This document shows positions 11,343 to 21,243 of a stretch of DNA of 64,000 nt, in pieces. Each line of letters starts with the position of its first letter. The first letter of the stretch is position 1. The position numbers and the translations under genes were made by a program. Below the pieces are notes generated by a model. That model was given only the letters and a program-made list of their open reading frames with translations. It ran no database searches and was not told the origin of the DNA. The DNA lies in assembly GCA_026874595.1 (NCBI GenBank), contig CM049306.1, forward strand, positions 110,808,142-110,872,141. Reading direction: 5' to 3'. Source of the DNA: Sipunculus nudus. Taxonomy: Eukaryota; Annelida; Sipuncula; Golfingiida; Sipunculidae.

Positions 11343-12110
11343 TCTTGGCATTATTTTCTCTATAAAATTATCTTGGTCAAAAACACAACAACAGCAGGTT
11401 TTACAAGCAAACAAAGCTGTATGCATGATTAAAACATTCAGCAAAATGTGTAAATATGTTAGTTCAAAACATCTCCTTTATTTGTTTGATCAAATGGTAC
11501 TGCCAATACTAACATATGGATGCGAGTTATGGGGTTTTAAAAAAATCAGAAACAATAGAGAGAGTACAATACAAATTCTGCAAACATATTTTAAATGTAG
11601 GTCAGAATAATCCACATTAGGAGAATGTGGTGGATTTCCTTTTTTTTTTAACATGCTTATTACGTTGTATTAAGTATTGGATTAAACTTTTGCATATGCC
11701 AGAACATAGATACCAGAAACAGGTGTACAGTATGTTGATGAAATAAGACAACAGTGGTAAATTAAATTGGGTATCTCATGTAAGATTATAGTCGTTTCAG
11801 TCTTGACTTTGGATATGTTTTGATGACACAGTACATTGGAGATGTGAATCATTTCATGAAAGAATTTGAAACGAGAATAAAAGACATGGCCATTCAAAAT
11901 TGGCATGGTGATATTGATTTGTGCAGTAAACTATACTATTATGGTACTTTAAAATCCATGCTCACTCTTGAAAAATATGTTTTTTGTATCCCAAATAAAA
12001 AACATCGTACAGCACTTGCTAAACTTAGATGTTCGAATGATGAATTAGCTATAGAAATGGAACGCCATAATAATATATCTCGTGAAGAGAGGATCTGTAA
12101 ATATTGTTAA
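11343..12110 (+). pseudogene. LINE ORF2 C-terminal region, broken
   Basis: Two open pieces belong to the region downstream of the reverse-transcriptase core. 11343-11610 includes QANKAVCMIKTFSK and PILTYGCELWGF, typical of invertebrate non-LTR ORF2. 11820-12110 includes LYYYGTLKSM and NNISREERICKYC. The linking stretch 11611-11819 is still recognisable in fragments but has stops, and the T-run at 11640-11650 is a likely slippage site. No endonuclease or polymerase domain is present because the copy is 5'-truncated. Confidence 0.8.
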
Positions 12111-12709
12111 TGCTATGGATTCAGTATTGTTGAGGATGCAGCTCTTTTTATGCAAAATGTAAATTATATCATGATTTTAGGTTAAAATACATTAGACAAG
12201 ACCTGCATTAACCAAGTGAACAAAATTTTATAAAATTATTTAATTTAGATAATCCTCTTGAAATAACAAAATTTGCTGCACATGTGCTTAATTCTTTTTT
12301 GAGGAGACGAAACATTAAGATGGTTAAATTATGTATTTTTAACACTACTTACTTATGACGAAATAGATTCATTGTGCACGTAGGTTTGCAAAAATGTAAC
12401 ATGTGTTTATGGCATGATTTACCGGTCATTATAAGGCTTTTACTTTACGTTATATGTTGTAATTGTTGAATTGACTGTTTATGGAAATGTATATATGTTT
12501 ATACTCACTGATGATGGCAAAATAGATACATAGTGTATGTAGGTATGCAGTTATGTTACTTGTGTTAATGGCATCGTTTTATTAGAAAATATAAGACTGC
12601 TACCTTTCATTGTATTGATGTATTTGTTAAATTGAATATTTATTGAAATGTTTGGAACTGTGGGCCTGAGGCCTTTTTTCCGAATAAATCTTCTGTTCTG
12701 TTCTGTTCT
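11343..12709 (+). mobile_element. 5'-truncated LINE with 14-bp target-site duplication
   Basis: The insertion is bounded by identical copies of GCTTTACTTTTGGA (11329-11342 and 12710-12723). It opens directly in coding sequence (LGIIFSIKLSW) and ends with cgaataaatc and three tandem TTCTG units. The left duplication restores the family H phrase ggacctagaatcttc when the LINE is removed. Such 5' truncation, tail repeat and duplication are the signature of target-primed reverse transcription. The tail type fits CR1/L2-like or related invertebrate LINEs, but I cannot name the clade with certainty. Confidence 0.88.
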
Positions 12710-13010
12710 GCTTTACTTTTGGACCTAGAATCTTCTGTCTTTATTTTGACATCCAAGGATGTCCTTCAAAAATTATGCATGGCTATTTATAGCTTGAGCT
12801 ATAGCAAATGACTCTTTGTCTGTTGTCCATATGTCTAGCTGTCTGTCTGTCCGTCTTTCCATTATTAAGGCACAAATTGTAACCACTGGAGCAAGAAACA
12901 GAAAATCAATGGAGGTCCATAAAAATCTCCTTGGAAACTTGAAAGTAGGTCACTGTGACCTGTAGCCTCTTTAATAAGCTCTGGTCAATGTAGATACCAT
13001 TAACTGTAAA

Positions 13011-13300
13011 ATCTAAGATGTAAGATGAACATAACTTTATTTGTATTTACTATTGAACAGACTGAAAAGAAGATGCCAGACCGAAATGAACTTATAAAAA
13101 GCACTTGAAGAAATCTCACCAAAATACAGTGACAGTGTAATCTCTGAAGAAGCCTTTGATGCATCAAGCTTCAATACTGACACAAGAGCAGTATAAACAA
13201 GCAGGAAAGGGACTAGCCCACAAGGAGGCTTGGATGAGGGGTCTGGTCATGCCATGCCACTTACAATCATTGTGAGCTTGGCTATCACAAGTTTGGCTAA
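13011..13300. other. Unassigned flank with LINE target site
   Basis: No gene is seen. It ends with the left target-site duplication AGTTTGGCTAA (13290-13300) of the minus-strand LINE that follows. Confidence 0.5.
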
Positions 13301-15298
13301 TTTTTTTTTTTAATACACAAACGTAGTACATGCATAACGGAAAAATACATACATACATACAAACATACATATAGAAATTAATATTTCAATAACAATTGAA
13401 ACATGAATCGTGAAGATTATTCATGTAGAGGAGAGCAGGTAGGTAAGGTTTTCCCATTTTGAATAATGTTGAGTTAATTTACCTCCTTTTTTAGCAATTA
13501 TATCTTCTATTGAATAAATCTGTTTAACATAGCTTATACATCCATGATAGTTCGGTAACATTTTGAGACATCTGCAATTATAAACATATTTTTTTACAAC
13601 CAGTGTTAGCATATTTAACCATCTATGTTCACTTGAGCCTAACAGAACCTCAGATACTGAAAACCTAACAGAGGAGTTAAATGACGAACAATTCAAAACC
13701 TCTTGTATTTTTAACCACAAGTTAGCGACAAAAGAACAATTAAAAAATATGCGATAAAGTTTATCTTTCTGATTTGCAAAAGGTACAAGTAGGAGAATCT
13801 ATTACATTCAGTCTATGAAGAAATGGGTTTAACGTCACCCGACGTTGTAGTACATAATACTGAAAATTGTTACGGAAATTGTTGTGTCAAAAATCTTGGA
13901 GAATCCCATATAAACAGAATCCCATATAAACAATCTCCTCTGATACATCAATTAAATCTTGTTTCCATTTCTTAACTACTAAGTCTGGAGTGACTAAATG
14001 TTTCTCCATCAGTGAATTATAAACATATTTCAGATTCTTTTCACTATATAAATATTTGTAAAATTGTTTGTTAATATTATCAGGTCTATGAAATTTATCA
14101 GTAGTGTTAAGAATTATATGATTCCATCTTAATGGAATAGCCATTAAGAGATTAGAATAATGTTAAAAATCTATTTTAACATTATTAATTTGATTAAATT
14201 GTTGATAGTTTAAGAATCTAAAGCCAGTTCCTGTGTACATAGTCAAATCTGATATGTACCGAATTCCATTATTGTTGAATTTAGTAAATAATTAAACTTT
14301 ATTTTCTATTTTAATATTAGAATGAAACCATAAGTTCTAGGACATAATATCATCAAGCTCAAGTGGGTCATGATAATTATACGAGCACCAATGGTACAAA
14401 ACATCTTCCCAAAAATTACTTCTGTGAATTATCACCTGCTCAATGTCTGCTGGTGCTAAGTTACAGTAAAATGTAAACTCGCCAAGTTTAAAATGATTCA
14501 AGACATATTTTTCTCCATTTGTTGGATTTGTTTTTAGCCCTCAGCCCTTAGGCTGATTTGCTATTGTCGTCACCCAAGCTGTCCGTCCGTCCGTCTGTCC
14601 ATCCGTCCGTCAGGCGTCCGTTAACTTTTACCTTGTGAGCGGGATATCTTGAAAAGGATTCACCGTCAGAATTTTATTTTCTCGGTAAAGATGTATATCG
14701 ACAAAGTCTTGGTCAAGTTCGAAGATGGGTGACCTTGACTTATTTTTCTACATTTTAGAGCTGATTATAGAAAAACACTTAGATGCTTATTACTCAGGAA
14801 CCATTTGATGGATTTTCACAAAACTTACTACGATTATTGGGACTGATAATCTGTACCTGCTACACAAGTGTGGTGGCGCCACCTACAATATCTGAATTTT
14901 AATGAATTTTTATCTGATTTTTCAACTTTGGGCTTGTGAGCAGGATATCTCTAAAAGGATTCACCGTAGGAATTTTATTTTTTCGACAAAAATGTATATT
15001 GACAAAATCTCGGTCAAGTTCAAAGATGGGTGACCTTGACCTACTTTTCACGGTCACAGAGCTGATAATAGAATAAAAATTAGAAGCTTATTTTTCAGGA
15101 AGCATTTGGTGGATTGTTATGAATTATGGTACATACCTCTCCATTTTATATTTATAACTGAGACATGTACAGAAATACATCCATGTGAGAACAGATATTT
15201 AGTACTTGTTACTGTTACCACCTCTAAACACTGTTCTTTTGGCTGAGGACTTTTGTCAGCTTCTGCTGATATTCTAGTTATGTATTTTCATAGCACAT
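13301..15298 (-). mobile_element. Minus-strand LINE with poly(A) and 11-bp TSD, split by a HINE
   Basis: Identical AGTTTGGCTAA copies flank the block (13290-13300 and 15299-15309). A T-run at 13301-13311 is the poly(A) tail of a minus-strand insertion. Coding remnants on the minus strand run from 14520 down to 13421: motifs FWEDVLYHW, YISDLTMYTG, MAIPLRWNHI, EKHLVTPDLVVKKW and KGGKLTQHYSKW, the usual order in the C-terminal third of L1/Tx1-type ORF2. Stops and frameshifts separate them. The element is interrupted by 14536-15279; the LINE's 5' remainder is only 15280-15298. Confidence 0.85.
14536..15279 (+). mobile_element. HINE family P, complete copy, nested in a LINE
   Basis: The 5' end is AGCCCTCAGCC with a short hairpin (TCAGCCctTAGGCTGA), then a run of GTCCGTCCGTCTGTCC units. 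Two body monomers follow, the first with GGTGGCGCCACC (14872). The 3' end has GGCTGAGG (inverse of CCTCAGCC), the hairpin TCAGCttctGCTGA and the terminus ATATTCTAGT. It lies between T-rich flanks inside the minus-strand LINE, consistent with insertion between two Ts. Non-autonomous: no Rep/helicase coding is present anywhere in the window. Confidence 0.75.
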
Positions 15299-15309
15299 AG
15301 TTTGGCTAA

Positions 15310-15594
15310 ACTTTTGCCCTGACATAAGGGCTGGCCACCCCACTGGTCATGAGTGTGAGGCTGACCACCTTGGCCATCATCTAGGGGCAAGCCACCCCAT
15401 CAGGGCTTGACATTAAACTCAATGGGCAAGTAACATCTAGCTCTTACTTGCCCTACATGAATTTTTACTTGCCCTACAAAAATTATTGTTCACAGCCATG
15501 AACGCAAGGTGCAATCACATCACTGTACCGGTAATGCATGTTATATTGTGTTTTGAAAATAAAAAATGAACATGTTAAAGTGTTAGTTTGTTAC
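15310..15594. other. Unassigned, no gene seen
   Basis: Contains short inverted phrases around cttgccctaca (about 15445-15480), which may be a decayed MITE. Nothing coding. Confidence 0.3.
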
Positions 15595-15935
15595 ATTTTT
15601 ATTCGCCAAATAAGTTTTTCCGATGCAATGTTTTCAGTCGGACACCGCCGGCGTATAGGTTTCCGGAAATCTCCTCCATAACCAATGGGTGGAATTTGTT
15701 AAAATTCAGAATTATGATCAGGTCACATGTGAACTGCTGCGCCCTCATTTTTGGTTGACCTCTGACCTTTCCTCTCTGCCCAGCATCCATTTGTGGGTCT
15801 GTTTCCACACATAAAACCCTCATACCTCGGGAACCGATTGACAGATCAGGCTAAAAATCTTGCACAAATTTAGCCCTTGGATAGCTTTATAACATACACT
15901 AAAAATGGTGGCGCCCAGCAATAAGTGTACACGTG
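15595..15935 (+). repeat. HINE family Q fragment
   Basis: Matches 30750-31010 in order: cgtccg/ccgccg region, ggtcacatgtgaactg, tgacctctgacctttcctctct, ccatttgtgggtctgtttcc, and the near-palindrome ggtggcgccca at 15910. Both ends are truncated. Confidence 0.65.
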
Positions 15936-17399
15936 TACATAAGATGGCTGGTGGGCAACTGATTTACATTAATACAAATTAAAATATCTTTATAATGTTC
16001 ACATCATCCCATTTTAGTGGTGAGGGATGCATTAATTGTTGGAATTTGTTAAACATGCACACACACAGCAAGCACCCAATCACCTCTAAAGTCAGTAAAA
16101 ACACTTCTTATAAATTCAAACATTTAATGCAAGAAAGGTTAAATATGCATCAAAGATGAAACATTTGAATTTACTTATTATACTACCCAGTGATTAAAGT
16201 GAGATGCCATAGTTTTGCAGTGTTTACAAAATTAATAAAATTTTGACTTTAAATCTAAACATGAACAATTATAACAGTACCATATATCTGTATGGCTGAC
16301 TATCAAGTTGAGATCAAAGTATGAAGTCCTAACAAATTACCACGACTAAAGAATTCCCCCTTACTCTCACACAAACCAAAGCTAATATTTCCAATGTTAC
16401 TGATGAAAAAATGTAAAACCCAGACACAAATTTTCATCCATAATTTATCAGGGTAATTATATTACTGACTCAATGGTATGGTTATCTTTAAGTATGTTAT
16501 TTTTGTTTGCTGTGTCTAAAGTGGAAAGACAAAAGATTGATATTAAGGATTTAAAAACATCTCTCATTTTATCAATACATCAAATTGTGAACATATAATA
16601 TATATAAATCAAAGGCAGGTACTGATTATTTTACCTCAGAACCTAACCCCAGATTAATAAATTCAAGATATACTTGTCGCCATGGTGATATAAATTACAA
16701 TGATAAACCAGTGAGCTTGACAGCAGTGAATTTCCCAATCAAATATGAGCATCATTCACACAAAGAAATTACAATTGGCAACCATTCACATTCCTCAACA
16801 ATACTCCACAACTAGCTCAACTGAATTCCATGAACTTCAGTATTTTTTTTCCATGGCCAGTTGGTGACACTGTCTATTGAATGAGAATATAAGGTATCCA
16901 TATGATGAGAATGATTTTATTTTTAAAGGGACACATTCAGGAGCAATGCTGTGCCTATTTGTTCATACTATCAGTTCAGTTTTGCTTTATACAATACTTT
17001 CCCACAAAAACGGCCCAGCACACAGCCATATAGAACATCGCACACGGCTGTTTAACACCTTGTATCTGGAGGTCCAAATATGAGCCTCAACACATGATGT
17101 TTTAGCCAGTGTGGAAATGTATTTAAATTTTTTTGGCCAAGTCAGTCGAGGCATCTCCTGATTGACACGTGTTATAGCTCCGTGATGCACATTGCCCCAC
17201 GTGCTGTGTTAACGCTGACACCTGTGATCGTGCCTGATACATTGTTTTGAACACTCGTTTACTGGACTAAGCAAATGGTTTCAAGGCAATATTTTGGCAG
17301 GTATATATATATATTTTTAAAGGGAAGAAGCTGTTTTTAGTATTAATTGAACATGTTTTCTAGGTGATTGGTCCCCTTCAAGCTCTCTGGATTTCAGGT
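15936..17399. other. Unassigned AT-rich DNA, no gene seen
   Basis: I found no domain, RNA gene or named repeat. Small open frames near 16877-17190 overlap on both strands and look random. Confidence 0.4.
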
Positions 17400-17576
17400 T
17401 GTATATGCACAGGGTTAGGAATAATCCAGAGGTTATAACCTGTCGTTAAGACATGAGAGCGAATCTCTGAAGTTTTATAACCAGATTTCAATATTAAGCC
17501 ATCAAGGCACTGACAAGGTTCGAACCAGGGACCTTAATCTCCACAGTCCAAAGCCTTAACCACTAGGCTACATCTT
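17400..17576 (-). repeat. tRNA-derived SINE
   Basis: On the minus strand a tRNA-like head carries a good A box (TAGCCTAGTGGTTAAGG) and an exact B box (GGTTCGAACC) at normal spacing (17515-17573). A non-tRNA body follows down to about 17400. This is the usual layout of a SINE transcribed by RNA polymerase III. A tail and target duplication were not resolved. Confidence 0.65.
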
Positions 17577-17632
17577 ACCTCTTGAACTTTAATCTTTGAG
17601 ATGTACACACTGTTCTCCCTCTCACATGTGGT

Positions 17633-18290
17633 TTAATAGATCTCTGCTGTATTTTGCTGCCCACAAACATAAATACTATTTTCAACTTGCACACTGACAC
17701 AAATTCCCAAAATTTTGAACAAACTCACTATCTCCAACTGAGTATCAACTGCATCCATTTCACAAATTATATGTGGAATTTCTAAATCAAGAAAATTTTC
17801 AAATTTATCAGTAAAAAATGTTTTTGAAGTACTTTGTGGAAAAGACTTAATCAGTGCTAGTACAGTTGGTGAACATTTGCACAAAGACTGAAACAAGCAC
17901 ATTGGTTTGACTTCAGCAAACCATTACACCTGACCAAATCTGATAGTACTGTTCACAGACATATATTTCACAGTAAAAGAGTCTCTCGAGCTTTGCCTTT
18001 TGTATTCTTTTGACTGCAACAACTGACCTCTTAGGTAAACCCTGTTGAAGAATCTTGGGGACTTTGGGTGATAACTGAAGTAATTCATAAGCAGCATATA
18101 AACCTCGATCTGCATCTAGTTCTCTTTCATAGCCTTTGCCAGGGAAGAAATAAATCCTGTTGTATGTCTCCTGAAGATTGTATATGTCCATATGTAGGAA
18201 TTTGCGAGCAAGCAGACCTGCTCGGGAATAGGATGGGATTTCCTGCACTAGAGAGGGTGCTAACTGAACAAAGTTCGGAGCGAATGTAGA
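17633..18290 (-). pseudogene. Unrecognised coding remnant
   Basis: Minus-strand sequence from about 18290 to 17913 reads as convincing protein (FLHMDIYNLQETYNRIYFF, GYERELDADRGLYAAYELL, QGLPKRSVVAVKRIQKAKL). A second frame, 17902-17633, continues with CSPTVLALIKSF and DAVDTQLEIVSLF. One frameshift near 17915 would join them. There is no ATG at the head (the open frame begins at a GTG), so it is an internal exon or a truncated copy. I do not recognise the family and assign no function. It lies between a SINE and a Merlin unit, so mobile-element origin is likely. Confidence 0.4.
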
Positions 18291-18350
18291 ATCAGTACCT
18301 ACATTGTCGATTATAGGTATATATGAATGGATACCTTTCGGAATAGCCTA

Positions 18351-18432
18351 CATACTAAAGAGGGCGATATATTTGATGGGGATAGAGAAAAAAATGGGGT
18401 GTAGTTTTTTTGGGGGGGTTTTCATATTATAT
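18351..18432 (+). repeat. Conserved leader box upstream of Merlin copy 2
   Basis: Near-copy of 6583-6660 (aaagagggcgatatatttg, then atggggatagagaaa and the T-run/G-run). It marks the start of detectable homology between the two Merlin units. Confidence 0.5.
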
Positions 18433-18627
18433 ATATTTTTTTAATATATGGAATATATATATAAAAATAAAAGTCTGCACATCCCTATGTTGTCTTGTCT
18501 TCCTTATTCTCTGATGGCGTCTTATGAATCTGATAACCTGACAATTGAAGAGATGTTGATTATTATATATATTTGGTTACTACATATATCACATAATGAA
18601 CACATGAAATATCATCAGATGATCTCA

Positions 18628-18694
18628 GCGGGATTCGATCCTGTGCAGCACGGGTCGGTAGTCGAACACTAATGCCATTACACCGTACAAGACG
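18628..18694 (-). other. tRNA-like sequence, antisense, upstream of Merlin copy 2
   Basis: The minus strand shows GGTGTAATGGCATTAGTG in the A-box position and GGATCGAATCCCG in the B-box/T-arm position. Its length matches the equivalent before copy 1, while the sequence has diverged strongly. The anticodon arm does not fold cleanly, so I do not call a functional tRNA. Confidence 0.5.
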
Positions 18695-18831
18695 ATGTGA
18701 AGGTCGTCGGATTTTGGGGATATTTAAACCTGGATCAAAGTAAAGTAAGCGCGCCACCTGATGGCGCTAATTAAAATAAAACCGTAATGAATACAAGTTT
18801 GACAACCATTAGCGTCATTAGCAACCGCACG

Positions 18832-20222
18832 ATGTGGTCGGACGACAGTTCTTTTGAGTCGCCACAGACCTTCCGTTCGAGTTCTACTGTGTCCAAAGAG
18901 AGGGCTAGAAGCAGTAGAAAAAAAAATTTTGGAGAGCTTAAAGCGGAAAAATGAAAGTAAATTGGAATCGTCAATCAGAAAAAAGAAGGTTAAAGTTGAA
19001 CGGAATGAGGCTCCGTCGGGAGTTGGAAATACGCAGACTGAGCAGTTGTCAGGCGAGGTTAGTCACACTACAAGATGTGATTCTAGATCTACAGATCCCT
19101 CCATAAGTAATATGACAGACCCAAAAAATAAAGATTCATCTATCCAAGTGACACTATGTTGTAATGATGGTGCCACACACGAATGTTGTAATACAAAGGA
19201 TGAAGTTAGCAGTGGAAAAACGACGATGTTTGCGTCTGGTAGCTACAACAGAAAAGAAACAACGACCAGTGATGTAGATATCACGTGGAAAAAACTGACA
19301 AGAGACATATTAAAAAATAAAGAAGGGACAATCCATTGGTAAATGGAAAATAATATTATCAAACAGAATCGTACTTGTCATAAATGTAAATCAGAAATGA
19401 AATTAGTGTCAGCAACAAGTACTCAAACAAGTGATCTGGTCAGATGGGGTTGCCAGAAAAGAAACCCAACGCATGATATAAAGTTGTCAATCAGACATGG
19501 TAGTTGGTTTGCTTTGTCAAATATGACTTTGGAGGAGATAACAGAGATGACATACTTATGGTGCATGGGATCATCTCAGCTGCATATAACCCATGAACTA
19601 GAATGTAGCAACAAAAATGTAGTGGCCTGGAGCTGTTTCTGTAGGGAAATTTGTGAAGAAACACTGATACGAGAAACAGAGAATGGTAATAAAATAGGAG
19701 GACAGAATGTGATCGTTGAAATAGACGAATCAAAGTTTGCTAAGCGAAAGTACAATCGGGGTCACAGTGTTAAAGGTGGGTGGGTTTTTGGCGGAAGGGA
19801 AAGGGATGATAAAACCAAAGTGTTCATGGTGGTAGTACCAGACCGGAGTAAAGAGACTTTGATCCCGATCATTCAGAAACACATCGAGGTGGGATCCATC
19901 ATCTTTTCAGATTGTTGGAAGAGCAATGATTGTTTGTCGGATTTAGGATATCAACATGGGACAGTTAATCATTCTAAGAATTTTAAAGATCCTGTCACAG
20001 GAGTACATACAAACACCATAGAGGGACAGTGGCAGAAAGCTAAACATGGGGCACATATGCCCCGATTTGGTGTAAAAATCAAACCATTTGCCTGGATACC
20101 TTGCCGTTCACATATGGAAACATAAATACGGTGGACGCAATATTTTCAAGAATTTCCTAGATGCGGCCAGCAAAATATACAATGGCAAGTGCGGCACGAG
20201 CACTTGTCAATTCTGCCAGTAA
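18832..20222 (+). pseudogene. Merlin (IS1595/ISXO2-like) transposase, decayed copy
   Basis: The likely ATG is 18832. An A-run at about 18919-18927 shifts the frame into the basic helix LESLKRKNESK. A TAA at 19340 replaces the codon aligned with Leu in copy 1, and a one-base shift near 20083 moves the C-terminus out of frame before the natural stop at 20220-20222. The zinc site (CHKCKSEM), LSIRHGSWF, D 19724 (VEIDESKFA), D 19910 (FSDCWKS), E 20021 (NTIEGQW) and the terminal Cys pair (STCQFC) are all present. The catalytic core is therefore conserved although the gene is broken in three places. Its protein is clearly homologous to copy 1 but well diverged, so the two are separate lineages, not a recent duplicate. 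Confidence 0.85.
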
Positions 20223-20397
20223 AACATAAGTGTTCTTCATGTATATAGAACTGTATATATGTTGATATGTTCCGTTCCGTAAAGATTGGTCGAAGGAGAA
20301 GATGAGGGTGGTATATAAAAAGAGGTAAGCAGTTTTCTAAAAAGACCGATGTGCATTATACTTCAATTTGATATTTTATAACCGCTAAAGACAGAAG

Positions 20398-20960
20398 ATA
20401 ATTAATTGGGGGGAGACCCCCCACACCCCCCCCCCCCCCGAACGTATTTTTTTAATGGTAGGAATGGTAAAGTAAAGACCGTAGAAAATTAATTGGGGGG
20501 AGACCCCCCACACCCCCCCTGAACATATTTTTTTGATAGTAGGAATGGTATACTAAAGACTGTAGATAATTAATTGGGGGGAGACCCCCCACCCCCTGAA
20601 CGTATTTTATAAATCGTAGGAATGGTAAACTAAAGACCGTAGTAAATTAATTGGGGGGAGACCCCCCACACCCCCCCCCCCCCCGAACGTATTTTATTAA
20701 TCGTAGCAATGGTAAACTAAAGAGCGGAGAAAATTAATTGGGGGGAGACCCCCCACACCCCCCTGAACGTATTTTATAAATCGTAGGAATGGTAAACTAA
20801 AGACCGTAGAAAATTAATTGGGGGAGACCCCCCACACCCCCCCCTGAACGTATTTTATAAATCGTAGGAATGGTAAACTAAAGACAGTAGATAATTGATT
20901 GGGGGGAACCCTCCACCCCCTACCCCCTGACGTATATTATCAATGGTAGGAATGGTATAA
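20398..20960 (+). repeat. ~82-bp tandem array with G6-AGA-C6 hairpins
   Basis: Seven units start near 20401, 20487, 20568, 20645, 20732, 20812 and 20892. Each carries aattaattgggggg, AGA, cccccc, a variable C-run (up to 14 C), gaacgtatttt and aggaatggtaaac. The GGGGGGAGACCCCCC core is a perfect hairpin and the long C-run could form an i-motif or, on the other strand, a G-quadruplex. The last unit is degraded. It follows the Merlin copy by about 180 bp. Confidence 0.85.
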
Positions 20961-21243
20961 TTAATACGTGATGTGTTTGAGAATGTTTAGGGTGTAAACC
21001 CGAAGGGAGCCCCCATGTTTGACTGCTATACTTTATGGTAGGTGAGAACTGGGTTACCGTAATAAACCCTGCATATTGAAACATGGTGGATTGTACTGGG
21101 AGCTCCCTATCGTTAGCTGATGAAGGGATATTTGAGTTTAAATCAGATAATGTAGAGTAAATAATATTGCAAGTAAGTACACCATTAGTAGTTCTGAAGA
21201 TGTGCTGACATTATATGTTATCTGTGGAACAGTTCTTCCTACA
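20961..21243. other. Unassigned, short inverted repeat
   Basis: Holds the inverted phrases gggagc...ccatgttt (about 21005-21020) and aaacatgg...gctccc (about 21079-21107). No gene seen. Confidence 0.35.

Larger units (their letters stand above)
10518..13010 (+). repeat. HINE family H fragment carrying a LINE insertion
   Basis: Family H phrases (taacagggcacaaatc, ggacctagaa, ctagagctatggggctc, palindrome GGTGGCGCCACCTGTA at 10967) occupy 10540-11342 and resume at 12710 as ggacctagaatcttc. 11343-12709 is a LINE. A second, degraded 5' end with a GTCTGTCTGTCCGTC run lies near 12785-12860. Confidence 0.6.

Noticed and set aside
20398-20960. Right terminal inverted repeat of the Merlin element pairing with the leader box
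   Set aside because: Only the G/C runs and a short acacccc phrase agree; this is not enough to define a terminus.
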